A stretch of 56,108 bases of DNA from Erythrobacteraceae bacterium CCH12-C2 (GTDB taxonomy: Bacteria; Pseudomonadota; Alphaproteobacteria; Sphingomonadales; Sphingomonadaceae), in NCBI GenBank assembly GCA_001556995.1, contig LSKF01000013.1:1-56108 (forward strand). The letters are read 5' to 3'. The translations under genes were made by a program, and so were the position numbers. Shown piece after piece: positions 37,021 through 46,454 of the stretch; position 1 is the stretch's first letter; every line of letters starts with the position of its first letter. The notes beneath the pieces were generated by a model. The model ran no database searches, was not told the origin of the DNA, and worked only from the letters and a program-made list of their open reading frames with translations.

Positions 37021-38607
37021 ATGACCAGTACGTTCAAATCCCGATTGCTTCTGGCAGCGATCGCGGCAGCTCCGCTGACCACGATGCCGACCACCACGGC
37101 AATCGCCCAGCAGGTGGTCAGCCCATCGCAGGAAATCGTCCTGTCGATCGGTCGCGGCGAGCTGGTGACAGTGCCGGGCACCATGGCCGATGTGTTCGTC
37201 GCCAATGATGCGGTCGCCGATGTCCAGGTCAAGTCGCAGCGCCAGCTTTATGTGTTCGGCAAGGCGGGCGGCGAAACCACCATCTATGCCAGCAATGAAC
37301 GCGGCGACGTGATCTTCTCCGCCAATATCCGGGTCGGATCGAACATTGGCAGTGTCGATCAGATGCTGGCGATGGCTATGCCCGATGCCAAGGTGAGCGT
37401 GTCAACGATGGGCACCAATACGGTGCTGCTGACCGGCACTGTGGGCGCGCCCGAAGACGCAGCCGAGGCTGAGCGTCTGGTTCAGGCCTTCCTTGGCGAA
37501 GAAGCCAATGTGATCAGCCGCCTCAAGACCGCCACCCCGCTGCAGGTCAATCTGCAGGTCAAGATTGCCGAGGTCAGCCGCAGCCTGCTGCGCGAGATCA
37601 GCGGCAATCTTCAGACCGCAGACGCCACCTCCGGCTTCCGTTTCGGAGTCGGCACCGGTCGCGCGGTTGGCGGCCAAGAATTTAATTTCGGTGGCCCGCT
37701 CGGGACCGGGAATGGTGCCGCACAGACCGGCATCACGTTGCCCGATGGCACGCAGGTCCTTGGCCCCGCCGTAGATAGCCTGGGTGGCACCTCGCTCGCC
37801 GGTCTCGGCCGCTTGTTCGGCATAAACATGCTCGGCGCGCTCGATCTGTCCGAGCGGCTCGGTCTGGTGAGCACCATCACTGAACCCAACCTCACCGCAT
37901 TGTCGGGAGAGACGGCGACCTTTTTGGCCGGCGGCGAATTCCCGATCCCGATTGCGCAGGGTCTTGGGCAGGTGACCGTGCAGTTCCGTCAGTTCGGCGT
38001 CAGCCTCGCCTACACCCCGACGGTGTTGTCGAGCGGCCGCATTTCCATGCGTGTGCGCCCGGAAGTGTCGGAACTGTCCAGCCAGGGCTCGATCACGCTC
38101 AATGGCTTTCAGGTGCCGGCTCTGACCACCCGTCGCACCGAAACCACGGTGGAACTGGGTTCGGGCCAAAGCTTCATGATCGCTGGCCTGATGAGCGCCA
38201 ATGCACAGCAAGCGCTCGACAAGGCGCCGGGCTTGGGGGACATCCCGGTCCTCGGCAATCTGTTCCGCAGCCGCGAGTTCCGCAAGGGCGAGACCGAGCT
38301 GGTGATCATCGTCACCCCCTATCTGGTCAAGCCGGTTGATGCCAAGGACATCACGCTGCCGACGGATGGCTTCAAGAATGCCAACGAATTCGAGCAGTTT
38401 CTCGGTTACCAGATGACCGCCCGCGACGCTGGCGGGGAGCGCCCCGGTCCGGTGTCCAGCCAGCCCGATGCTCCGCAACCCAAGGTGAGCGAGGCTGACC
38501 CAGCGGCGATCGTGCCGAACCAGCCGGAAAAGCCGCGCCGTGCCGACAAAAAGAACCGCAAGGATGAGCGCGCAGCCAGTGCCGCAGCTCCGGGCTTCAG
38601 CTTCTAA
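37021..38607 (+). CDS. cpaC: Outer-membrane secretin CpaC/RcpA
   Basis: A 528-residue type II/III secretion secretin that forms the Tad pilus outer-membrane channel. A signal peptide (LLLAAIAAAPLTTMPTTTAIAQ) is followed by an N-terminal pilus-secretin domain (IVLSIGRGELVTVPGTMADVFVAN), a BON-like region and the secretin domain (VPALTTRRTETTVELGSGQSFMIAGL, then VTPYLVKP). Two ATGs, 36946 and 37021, each sit behind a strong GAGGGGG ribosome site; 37021 gives the normal signal peptide. The C-terminus is Lys/Arg/Pro-rich. Confidence 0.95.
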   Translation: MTSTFKSRLLLAAIAAAPLTTMPTTTAIAQQVVSPSQEIVLSIGRGELVTVPGTMADVFVANDAVADVQVKSQRQLYVFGKAGGETTIYASNERGDVIFSANIRVGSNIGSVDQMLAMAMPDAKVSVSTMGTNTVLLTGTVGAPEDAAEAERLVQAFLGEEANVISRLKTATPLQVNLQVKIAEVSRSLLREISGNLQTADATSGFRFGVGTGRAVGGQEFNFGGPLGTGNGAAQTGITLPDGTQVLGPAVDSLGGTSLAGLGRLFGINMLGALDLSERLGLVSTITEPNLTALSGETATFLAGGEFPIPIAQGLGQVTVQFRQFGVSLAYTPTVLSSGRISMRVRPEVSELSSQGSITLNGFQVPALTTRRTETTVELGSGQSFMIAGLMSANAQQALDKAPGLGDIPVLGNLFRSREFRKGETELVIIVTPYLVKPVDAKDITLPTDGFKNANEFEQFLGYQMTARDAGGERPGPVSSQPDAPQPKVSEADPAAIVPNQPEKPRRADKKNRKDERAASAAAPGFSF

Positions 38608-38626
38608 CGTGAGAAAGGTCAGTATT

Positions 38627-39328
38627 ATGCCTCTTGCTCGACACACCACGCTGGCCCGGATGCCTGCCCTTTCGTCCAAGCTTGCGCTTGGGCTCGCCAT
38701 GGGCCTCAGCCTCGCCGGCTGTGGCGGGATGCCGACCAACACTTCGCTGTACAGCCTCAAGCAGCCGGTGGTGGAACGTTCCAACATGACGATGGATGTG
38801 AACACCACGACCGGCGGCTTGCCGATTTCGGAACAGCAGCGCCTGAATGGCTGGTTCGAGACGATGGACCTGCGCTTTGGTGATCGCGTGGCGATCGAAG
38901 ACCCGGGGCAGAACCCGGCTGTGGCCAATGCCATCCGCGATCTGGCTGCGCGCTATGGTCTGATCGTCAGCGATACGGCCCCGGTGACGCCCGGCATTCT
39001 CAACCCCGGTCAGGCACGGGTGGTCATCACCCGCACCACCGCTGCGGTACCCGGCTGTCCCGATTGGTCGGCCAAGTCCGACATGAATTACTTGAACGGC
39101 CTGAGCCCCAATTTCGGCTGCTCGATCAACGCTAACATGGCCGCCATGGTCGCTGACCCACAGGACCTGCTGACCGGCAAGAAGGGCGCAGGCGAGACTG
39201 TCATTGCCACCTCGAACAAGGCGATTTCGACCTATCGTGAAACGGCTCCGACCGGAGCAGGCGGACTGATGGATGCATCGGCTGGCGGCGGTGGCGGCGG
39301 CGGCGGCGGCGGCGGAGGAGGAAACTAA
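38627..39328 (+). CDS. cpaD: Tad pilus lipoprotein CpaD
   Basis: A 233-residue lipoprotein with a long signal and lipobox LAGC (ALGLAMGLSLAGCGG). The CpaD domain contains GLIVSDTAPVTPGILNPGQARVVITR and the cysteine pair PGCPDWS...FGCSINANMAAMVADPQDLL. CpaD is thought to help CpaC reach or insert into the outer membrane. The protein ends in a run of more than ten glycines and an Asn, encoded by a GGC-type repeat. It is 3 bp ahead of cpaE. Confidence 0.93.
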   Translation: MPLARHTTLARMPALSSKLALGLAMGLSLAGCGGMPTNTSLYSLKQPVVERSNMTMDVNTTTGGLPISEQQRLNGWFETMDLRFGDRVAIEDPGQNPAVANAIRDLAARYGLIVSDTAPVTPGILNPGQARVVITRTTAAVPGCPDWSAKSDMNYLNGLSPNFGCSINANMAAMVADPQDLLTGKKGAGETVIATSNKAISTYRETAPTGAGGLMDASAGGGGGGGGGGGGGN

Positions 39329-39331
39329 GTC

Positions 39332-40612
39332 ATGAACGCACCCTGGAAATCGGGCTTGCCCGGTAATCGTGATCCCTTTTCGGCCTACATCTGTGATGAC
39401 AATGCACTCGATGTCATCCGCCCGGTCGCGATCGAACTCGGCTGGCAGCCGGAAAAGTGCAACAAGGGCGGCCTGCGCAACGCTGTGCAATCCCTCTCGG
39501 TCAGCGCCTCGCCGGCGATCCTGATGGTCGACCTGTCGGAAAGCGGCGATCCGCTCAACGACATCAACGCGCTGGCCGAAGTGTGCGAGCCCGGCACGGT
39601 GGTTATCGCCATCGGCCAGGTCAACGACGTGCGCCTGTACCGCGATCTGCTGTCGAGCGGCATTCACGACTATCTGCTCAAGCCCTTGTCGGCGCAGCAG
39701 GTGCATGATGCGCTCAATCAGGCACTCGCAGTGTTCATGTCGCCCAAGGCGGGCGATGCCGACGCGGCCAAACGTCATATCTCGACCGCAGTGGTGGGCA
39801 CCCGCGGCGGCGTCGGCGCTTCGACGCTGGCGACATCGCTGGCGTGGCTGTTTGCCGAACAGCACAAAGCCTCGACCGCGCTGCTCGATCTCGACGTGCA
39901 TTTCGGCACCGCCGCGCTGGCGCTCGATCTGGAACCGGGCCGCGGACTGACCGACGCGATCGAGAACCCGAGCCGCATCGACCCGCTGTTCATCGAACGT
40001 GCGATGGTCCGCGCAGGGGACAACCTCTCAATCCTCTCGGCCGAGGCCCCGATCAACCAGCCGCTGATGACCGATGGCTCGGCCTTCGTGCAGTTGGAGG
40101 ACGAATTCCGCCAAGCGTTCGAGATGACGGTGATCGATCTGCCGCGCAACATGCTGATCAATTTCCCGCAGCTTTTGGCCGACGTGAATTTGGTGGTGCT
40201 GACCTGCGAACTGACGCTGGCCTCGGCGCGCGACACGATCCGCATTCTGTCGTGGCTCAAGGCCAATGCCAGCCATGCGCACCCGATGGTGGTGGCCAAC
40301 AAGGTTCAGCCGAGCCTTGCGGAAATCGGCAAGTCCGATTTCGAGGCCTCGATCGAGCGCAAGGTCGACTTCATGGTGCCCTATGACATCAAGGCGGCGT
40401 CCAATGCTGCGAAGCTCGGGCAGGTGTTTGTCGATGCCAACCGTTCGAGCAAGGCCAGTGCAGCGATGCGGCAAATCGCCGAACGCGTGATGGGCGTCAG
40501 CTCGGACGATGGGGCCAGCAGCATTGGAGAGAAGAAGTCGCTGCTCGGCGGCTTCGACATCAAGTCGCTGCTGGCAAAGAAGGCCAAGGTCGAAGCCGAG
40601 GCCGCTGAATAA
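39332..40612 (+). CDS. cpaE: Pilus assembly ATPase-like protein CpaE/TadZ
   Basis: A 426-residue protein with an N-terminal receiver-like domain (residues about 15-140, SAYICDDNALDVIRP to GIHDYLLKPLS) and a MinD/ParA-type ATPase domain. The deviant Walker A reads GTRGGVGASTLATSL, with Arg at the usual Lys and Ser-Thr at the end, as in other CpaE/TadZ proteins. It localises pilus assembly at the pole in related bacteria. The usual next gene, cpaF, is not found; a 110-bp non-coding gap leads straight to tadB. Confidence 0.94.
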   Translation: MNAPWKSGLPGNRDPFSAYICDDNALDVIRPVAIELGWQPEKCNKGGLRNAVQSLSVSASPAILMVDLSESGDPLNDINALAEVCEPGTVVIAIGQVNDVRLYRDLLSSGIHDYLLKPLSAQQVHDALNQALAVFMSPKAGDADAAKRHISTAVVGTRGGVGASTLATSLAWLFAEQHKASTALLDLDVHFGTAALALDLEPGRGLTDAIENPSRIDPLFIERAMVRAGDNLSILSAEAPINQPLMTDGSAFVQLEDEFRQAFEMTVIDLPRNMLINFPQLLADVNLVVLTCELTLASARDTIRILSWLKANASHAHPMVVANKVQPSLAEIGKSDFEASIERKVDFMVPYDIKAASNAAKLGQVFVDANRSSKASAAMRQIAERVMGVSSDDGASSIGEKKSLLGGFDIKSLLAKKAKVEAEAAE

Positions 40613-40722
40613 GGCCGGAGCGGTATCGGGGGCGATACGCCGCAAGGCATCATCGCCTCCGAGCCGACCGGCACGGGAACCAAGCCGCCCTCACCCGGCG
40701 GGACTAGGCAGGACATAACCGC

Positions 40723-41694
40723 ATGGAATCTATCCAGACCCTGCTCATCACACTGGTGATTTTCACCGTGCTGGTGTTCGGCTACCTGCTGGTGGCTGGA
40801 TCGGGCGCGGCCAAGGCGCAGAAGCGCCGGATGGAGGCCCTGCGCTTTCGTCACTCCGAAAGTCTCGATGCGAAGGTTGATGCCCAGTTCAAGCGGGCAA
40901 TCGCGGCGCGCAAGCCAAAGGCCTATCGGGTCAAGGGCTCGGGCTCGCGCGTAGAGGCGCTTGCCGTGCGGCTCGACCGGACGGGCAAGGGCTTCAGTGT
41001 ATCCCAGTACATCTACGCCTCGGCTGGTCTTGCTTTGGCCGTAGCGGTTCTGGTCTTCGTAATGTCAAAGGCCCTGCTGCTGTCGCTCGGGGTCGGCCTC
41101 GTCGTTGGCGCGGGCGTTCCACACATGGTGATCGGATACCTCATCAATAAGCGGACCAATGCGTTCGTCACCAAGTTCCCCGACGGGATCGAGCTGCTGG
41201 TGCGCGGCCTGCGCTCGGGGCTTCCTGTCACCGAAACGCTGGGGATCGTGGCGCAGGAAGTGCCGGGCCCTGTGGGGATCGAATTCAAGGGTGTGATCGA
41301 CCGCATCAAGGTTGGCCGGACGATGGAGGATTCGCTCCAGGATACCGCCGACCGGTTGGGGATTGCCGAATTCAACTTCTTCACCATCACGCTGGCGATT
41401 CAGCGCGAAACGGGCGGCAACCTTGCCGAGACCCTGTCAAACCTCGCCGATGTGCTGCGCAAGCGCTCGCAGATGAAGCTCAAGATCAAGGCGATGAGCT
41501 CGGAATCCAAGGCCTCGGCCTATATCGTCGGCTCGCTGCCGTTCATCGTCTTCGGCCTGATCTACGCCATCAATCCCAAGTACATCGGCGCATTCTTCAT
41601 CGACGAGCGCCTGATCGTGACCGGGCTTGGCGCTGGGGTCTGGATGGGCATTGGCGTGTTCATCATGGCCAAGATGGTCAACTTCGAAATCTGA
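40723..41694 (+). CDS. tadB: Tad secretion inner-membrane protein TadB
   Basis: A 323-residue type II secretion F-family platform protein. One N-terminal membrane segment is followed by a basic stretch, two more helices and the T2SSF domain (FVTKFPDGIELLVRGLRSGLPVTETLGIVAQEVPGPVG), then two C-terminal helices. It forms the inner-membrane base of the pilus with TadC and needs a CpaF ATPase, which is not encoded here. It is coupled to tadC by an 18-bp gap. Confidence 0.94.
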   Translation: MESIQTLLITLVIFTVLVFGYLLVAGSGAAKAQKRRMEALRFRHSESLDAKVDAQFKRAIAARKPKAYRVKGSGSRVEALAVRLDRTGKGFSVSQYIYASAGLALAVAVLVFVMSKALLLSLGVGLVVGAGVPHMVIGYLINKRTNAFVTKFPDGIELLVRGLRSGLPVTETLGIVAQEVPGPVGIEFKGVIDRIKVGRTMEDSLQDTADRLGIAEFNFFTITLAIQRETGGNLAETLSNLADVLRKRSQMKLKIKAMSSESKASAYIVGSLPFIVFGLIYAINPKYIGAFFIDERLIVTGLGAGVWMGIGVFIMAKMVNFEI

Positions 41695-41712
41695 TGCAGA
41701 GGCAGCAAAGCC

Positions 41713-42708
41713 ATGATTGATCAACCCTCTGGCCCGACCCTGCTTGGTTTCGACGTCATCATGGTCGGCACCGTGCTGGCCGCGATCGCTGCATTCGCCG
41801 TAATTCTGGCGATCTACGCCGCGGTCACGATCCGCGATCCGATGGCGAAGCGCGTGAGGGCCCTCGAAGCCCGCCGCGAGGAGCTCAAGGCGGGGATCGT
41901 CACCTCGAGCTCGAAGAAGCGCGCGAGCCTCGTGCGCCGCACCGACACCACCGACAAGGTGAAAGACAGCCTGTCCAAGCTCAACGTCTTGCAGGAGAGC
42001 CAGGTCAAGGCGATCCAGCAGAAGATGGCCCATGCCGGTTTCCGCAACAAGGAAATGGCGGTTCTGATCATTGGTGCGCGGGCGATTATCCCCGTGCTGC
42101 TGGGCATCGTGATGGGTGTCTTGATCTATGTGGTCGACTTCTGGCCGGACTGGAGCCCGTTCATGCGGTCGGGCGTGTTGGCGTTGACCGTGTTCCTGGC
42201 CTACAAGGGACCCGAACTCTACATCAGCAACATTGCGACCAAGCGCACCAAGGAAATCCAGAAAGGGCTTCCCGACGCACTGGACCTGCTGGTGATCTGC
42301 GCCGAGGCCGGTCTGACCGTCGATGCCGCCTTCAACCGCGTCGCCAAGGAACTGGGCCGCGCCTATCCCGAGCTGGGAGACGAATTCGCGCTCACCGCGA
42401 TTGAGCTGTCGTTCCTCAACGAACGCCGCCATGCGTTCAACAACCTCGCCTACCGCGTCAATCTCGAAGCGGTAAAGGGCGTGGTGACCACCATGATCCA
42501 GACCGAGCGTTACGGTACGCCGCTGGCATCGGCCTTGCGCGTGCTGTCGGCCGAATTCCGCAACGAGCGCATGATGCGCGCCGAGGAAAAGGCCGCGCGC
42601 CTGCCTGCGATCATGACGATCCCGCTGATCCTGTTCATCCTGCCGACGCTGTTCGTGGTTATTCTCGGCCCGGCAGCCTGTTCGATCTCGGACAACCTGG
42701 TCAAATAA
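41713..42708 (+). CDS. tadC: Tad secretion inner-membrane protein TadC
   Basis: A 331-residue T2SSF-family protein and the partner of TadB. The core block is KGLPDALDLLVICAEAGLTVDAAFNRVAKELG, and the C-terminal helices end LILFILPTLFVVILGPAACSI. It is the last gene of the locus; tadD, tadE and tadG homologues do not follow. It converges with the MarR gene, with 13 bp between stop codons. Confidence 0.94.
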   Translation: MIDQPSGPTLLGFDVIMVGTVLAAIAAFAVILAIYAAVTIRDPMAKRVRALEARREELKAGIVTSSSKKRASLVRRTDTTDKVKDSLSKLNVLQESQVKAIQQKMAHAGFRNKEMAVLIIGARAIIPVLLGIVMGVLIYVVDFWPDWSPFMRSGVLALTVFLAYKGPELYISNIATKRTKEIQKGLPDALDLLVICAEAGLTVDAAFNRVAKELGRAYPELGDEFALTAIELSFLNERRHAFNNLAYRVNLEAVKGVVTTMIQTERYGTPLASALRVLSAEFRNERMMRAEEKAARLPAIMTIPLILFILPTLFVVILGPAACSISDNLVK

Positions 42709-42721
42709 CCGATAAGCCGCC

Positions 42722-43195
42722 TCACGGCGACACGGACGACGATGCCGCGCGGGCCAAAAGGTCCGCGCGGTTTCGCATATGTGCCAGCAACCGGCGCAGC
42801 AGCGCTTCTTCTTCGGGATGGAAACCATCGAGCAAGTCGCGCTCCGTCGCCCGGGCCAATGGCATGACCTCGGCATGGATCGCCCGGCCCTCGCCCGTCA
42901 GCTCCAGCAGGTGGGAACGGCCATCGCCGGGATTGGGCACCCGGCCCACCAGCCCGCGCTCCTCCAGCACCTTGACCGCACGGTTGACCGCGACCTTGTC
43001 CATCACCGTCGCTGCGGTCAGCGCGCGCTGGGTCAGCTGGCCGCTGTCGCCCAGTACCGCCATCACCCGCCATTCGGGGATCTTGAGACCGAAGCGCTTG
43101 CGATACCGCTCGGCGATCAGGCTACTGACCGCATTCGAGGCAACTGACAGCTGATAGGGCAGGAACCCGGCCAGCTCGCCCTGATCCTCATTCAT
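42722..43195 (-). CDS. MarR-family transcriptional regulator
   Basis: A 157-residue winged-helix regulator. The recognition region is LTQRALTAATVMDKVAVNRAVKVLEERGLVGRVPNPGDGRSHLLELT, a complete MarR signature with the wing RVPNPGDGRSH. The ATG at 43195 overlaps the enoyl-CoA hydratase stop; an in-frame ATG at 43207 is possible. It probably controls the adjacent acyl-CoA genes in response to an acyl-CoA or aromatic ligand (inference). Confidence 0.92.
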   Translation of the reverse strand: MNEDQGELAGFLPYQLSVASNAVSSLIAERYRKRFGLKIPEWRVMAVLGDSGQLTQRALTAATVMDKVAVNRAVKVLEERGLVGRVPNPGDGRSHLLELTGEGRAIHAEVMPLARATERDLLDGFHPEEEALLRRLLAHMRNRADLLARAASSSVSP

Positions 43196-44060
43196 ATCCG
43201 CGTTCATCCCACCAGGGGTAGAAATCGGGCATGTCGGCACTGACCTTGCCGGGGTACATCGCCCGGCGCTTTTCAAGGAAGCTGGCGATGCCTTCCTTGG
43301 CATCAGCCCCGCGCGACAGGCGGTAGATCGCCCGGCTATCGATCTTGTGCGCCTCCATCGGGTGATCGGCGCTGGCAAGCCGCCACATCATCGCCCGGGT
43401 CATGGCCACCGAGATCGCCGAAGTGTTGTCGGCAATCTCGCGTGCGAGCGAGGTGGCAGCATAGAGCAGGTCTTCGGGCGCATGAACCGATCGCACCAAC
43501 CCCCCTGCCCGCGCCTCCTCAGCGTCAAATATCCGGCCCGTGTAGCACCACTCCAGGGCCTGGCTGATGCCGACGATGCGCGGCAGGAACCAGCTCGACG
43601 CGGCCTCCGGCACGATCCCGCGCCGCGCGAAGACGAAGCCGTAGCGCGCGGTGGTGCTGGCGAGGCGGATGTCCATGGCGAGCTGCATCGTCGCCCCCAC
43701 CCCCACCGCCACGCCGTTGCAGGCCGAAATCAGCGGCTTCTTCGATTCAAACAGCCGCAGCGTCAGCAAGCCCCCGCCATCGCGCACCTTGGGATCGGAG
43801 AGATCGGCGACCTCGGTGGGATCGGAAAACACGTGCCCGCCCCCCTCCGGCGTAAGGTCAGCCCCGGCGCAGAACGCCCGTTCCCCGCTGCCGGTGAAAA
43901 TCACTGCGCGAACGCTATCATCCCTGTCGATATCGTCCATCGCCGCCATGATCTCCTGCCCCATGGTGCGGGTATAGGCGTTCATCTTGTCGGGGCGATT
44001 CAGGGTGATGGTGGCAATGCCATCAGCCTTAGCGACGGTGATCTGGGTGTAGGTTGTCAT
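43188..44060 (-). CDS. Enoyl-CoA hydratase/isomerase
   Basis: A 290-residue crotonase-fold enzyme. The oxyanion-hole blocks are GERAFCAGADL and ACNGVAVGVGATMQLAMDIRLAS. The usual catalytic Glu region here reads RRGIVPEAASSWFLPRIVG, with Glu in the second-glutamate position. The tail SFLEKRRAMYPGKVSADMPDFYPWW is typical of one crotonase subgroup. AAAGGAGAG 8 bp before the ATG at 44060 sets the start. It overlaps MarR. Confidence 0.93.
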   Translation of the reverse strand: MTTYTQITVAKADGIATITLNRPDKMNAYTRTMGQEIMAAMDDIDRDDSVRAVIFTGSGERAFCAGADLTPEGGGHVFSDPTEVADLSDPKVRDGGGLLTLRLFESKKPLISACNGVAVGVGATMQLAMDIRLASTTARYGFVFARRGIVPEAASSWFLPRIVGISQALEWCYTGRIFDAEEARAGGLVRSVHAPEDLLYAATSLAREIADNTSAISVAMTRAMMWRLASADHPMEAHKIDSRAIYRLSRGADAKEGIASFLEKRRAMYPGKVSADMPDFYPWWDERGYE

Positions 44061-44133
44061 TGGCGCGCTCTCCTTTGCCGCTTGTGATGCCATGCGCCAC
44101 GCAAAAGAAAACCCCCGCAAAATGGCATCCTAT

Positions 44134-44217
44134 CGTCATCCCAGCGAAAGCTGGGACCTAGAGCGGCAAGGTGCGGTGTATGGAGCAATAGGTCCCAGCT
44201 TTCGCTGGGATGACGAA
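44134..44217. repeat. 28-bp perfect inverted repeat (sphingomonad REP-like)
   Basis: Arms 44134-44161 and 44190-44217 are perfectly complementary, with a 28-base centre. Each arm itself folds into CCCAGC-GAAA-GCTGGG (or its complement), so two small hairpins face each other. The core CGTCATCCCAGCGAAAGC is recalled as widespread in sphingomonad intergenic DNA. It lies between the SDR gene 3' end and the enoyl-CoA hydratase promoter region. Confidence 0.88.
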
Positions 44218-44221
44218 AAGG

Positions 44222-44258
44222 AAAAAGCCGCCCGCTCCGTGGGGGAGCGGGCGGCTTT
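44222..44258 (-). terminator. Rho-independent terminator of the SDR gene
   Basis: A 15-bp stem (AAAGCCGCCCGCTCC and its complement) with a 5-base loop, followed on the minus strand by a T-rich run. It lies 25 bp after the SDR stop codon. Confidence 0.85.
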
Positions 44259-44282
44259 CCAAAAACCACTTGTGAACGCCGC

Positions 44283-45068
<786 letters not shown>

Positions 45069-45097
45069 GTGAATTTTCCCTCTCAGATTGAAATGAT

Positions 45098-46267
45098 TTA
45101 GAGCGCCTCGATGATCGTCACGTTGGCCACACCGCCGCCTTCGCACATTGTCTGCAGGCCGTATTTCTTGCCGCGCGCACGCAAGGCGTGAACCAGCGTC
45201 GCCATCAACTTGGTGCCCGAAGCGCCGAGCGGGTGGCCAAGCGCAATCGCGCCGCCGTTGACGTTGAGCCGCTCCGGATCGGCACCGGTGTGCTTGAGCC
45301 ACGCGAGCGGCACAGAAGCGAAGGCCTCGTTGACTTCATAAAGATCAATGTCGTCGATGCTGAGGCCAGCGCGCTGAAGCGCGCGGTCGGTGGCGAACAG
45401 CGGCTCTTCGAGCATGATCACCGGATCGCCCGCGGTCACGGTGAGGTTGTGGATGCGCGCCAGCGGGGTGAGGCCGTGGGCCTTGAGGGCTGCTTCCGAC
45501 ACCACCAGCACCGCCGAAGACCCATCGCAGATCTGGCTGGAGGACGCCGCCGTGATCGCCCCGTCTGGCGACAGCAGCTTGACCCCGGCGATGCCTTCAA
45601 GGCTGGCGTCAAAGCGGATGCCTTCATCCACGGTATGCAACGCCGCGCCTTCAGGCGTTTCGATCTCGACGCCCACGATCTCATTCGCGAAGGCCCCGCC
45701 CTGCGTGGCCGCAATCGCCTTGCGGTGGCTGTCATAGGCGAATTGATCGAGCTGATCCTTGGTGAAGCCGTGCTTCTTCACGATCATCTCAGCGCCCATG
45801 AACTGGCTGAAATTGATGCCCGGGAACTTCGCTTCGATCCCGGCGGCCTTGGCGTAGAGGCCTTCCTTCATGTGCAGCGTGACGTTGGATCCCATCGGCA
45901 CGCGGCTCATGCTTTCGACGCCGCTGGCGATCACCACGTCCTGCGTTCCGCTCATCACGGCCTGGGCTGCAAACTGGATCGCCTGCTGGCTCGATCCGCA
46001 CTGGCGGTCGATGGTCACGGCGGGGGTCGACTGCGGCAGCAGCTTGGAAGCGAGCACACCCATGCGGCCTACCTGCAAGGCCTGCTCGCCTGCCTGGCTG
46101 ACGCAGCCGGTCACGACATCATCAATCGCCTTGGGGTCAATCCCGCTGCGCTCGACGATAGCATCAAGCGAGCGTGCAAGCAGATCGACCGGGTGCACCC
46201 CGGCCAAGCGCCCGCCGCGCCGCCCGCCAGCGGTGCGCACGGCTTCTACGATATAGGCAGTGGTCAT
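45098..46267 (-). CDS. Acetyl-CoA C-acyltransferase (thiolase)
   Basis: A 389-residue thiolase. The nucleophile is Cys90 in IDRQCGSSQQA, the His lies in GGAIALGHPLGASG, and the second cysteine is in the C-terminal CEGGGVANV. AAGGAGAGAGAG precedes the ATG at 46267. It is the first gene of the acyl-CoA block. Degradative rather than PHB-making function is likelier because of the SDR and crotonase neighbours. Confidence 0.94.
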   Translation of the reverse strand: MTTAYIVEAVRTAGGRRGGRLAGVHPVDLLARSLDAIVERSGIDPKAIDDVVTGCVSQAGEQALQVGRMGVLASKLLPQSTPAVTIDRQCGSSQQAIQFAAQAVMSGTQDVVIASGVESMSRVPMGSNVTLHMKEGLYAKAAGIEAKFPGINFSQFMGAEMIVKKHGFTKDQLDQFAYDSHRKAIAATQGGAFANEIVGVEIETPEGAALHTVDEGIRFDASLEGIAGVKLLSPDGAITAASSSQICDGSSAVLVVSEAALKAHGLTPLARIHNLTVTAGDPVIMLEEPLFATDRALQRAGLSIDDIDLYEVNEAFASVPLAWLKHTGADPERLNVNGGAIALGHPLGASGTKLMATLVHALRARGKKYGLQTMCEGGGVANVTIIEAL

Positions 46268-46454
46268 CTCTCTCTCCTTGGGCTGGCCCGCAGCGGAGCC
46301 GGGCGCGTGACGGCACATTCAGTTGCGCTTCGCCACTCGCTTGTGCCCCTCGCCTATTGGAGCAGCGTGGCCAAATCAAGCGCCCAAAATCGCGAGCGCG
46401 CCGCCAGCCCAGCGCTTGCCTTGCCGTCAGCAGGATGGCAGGCATCGAAGAGCC

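Noticed and set aside
35742..37232. 496-codon minus-strand frame across cpaB and cpaC
   Set aside because: Antisense to two recognised pilus genes in an operon; no family resemblance.
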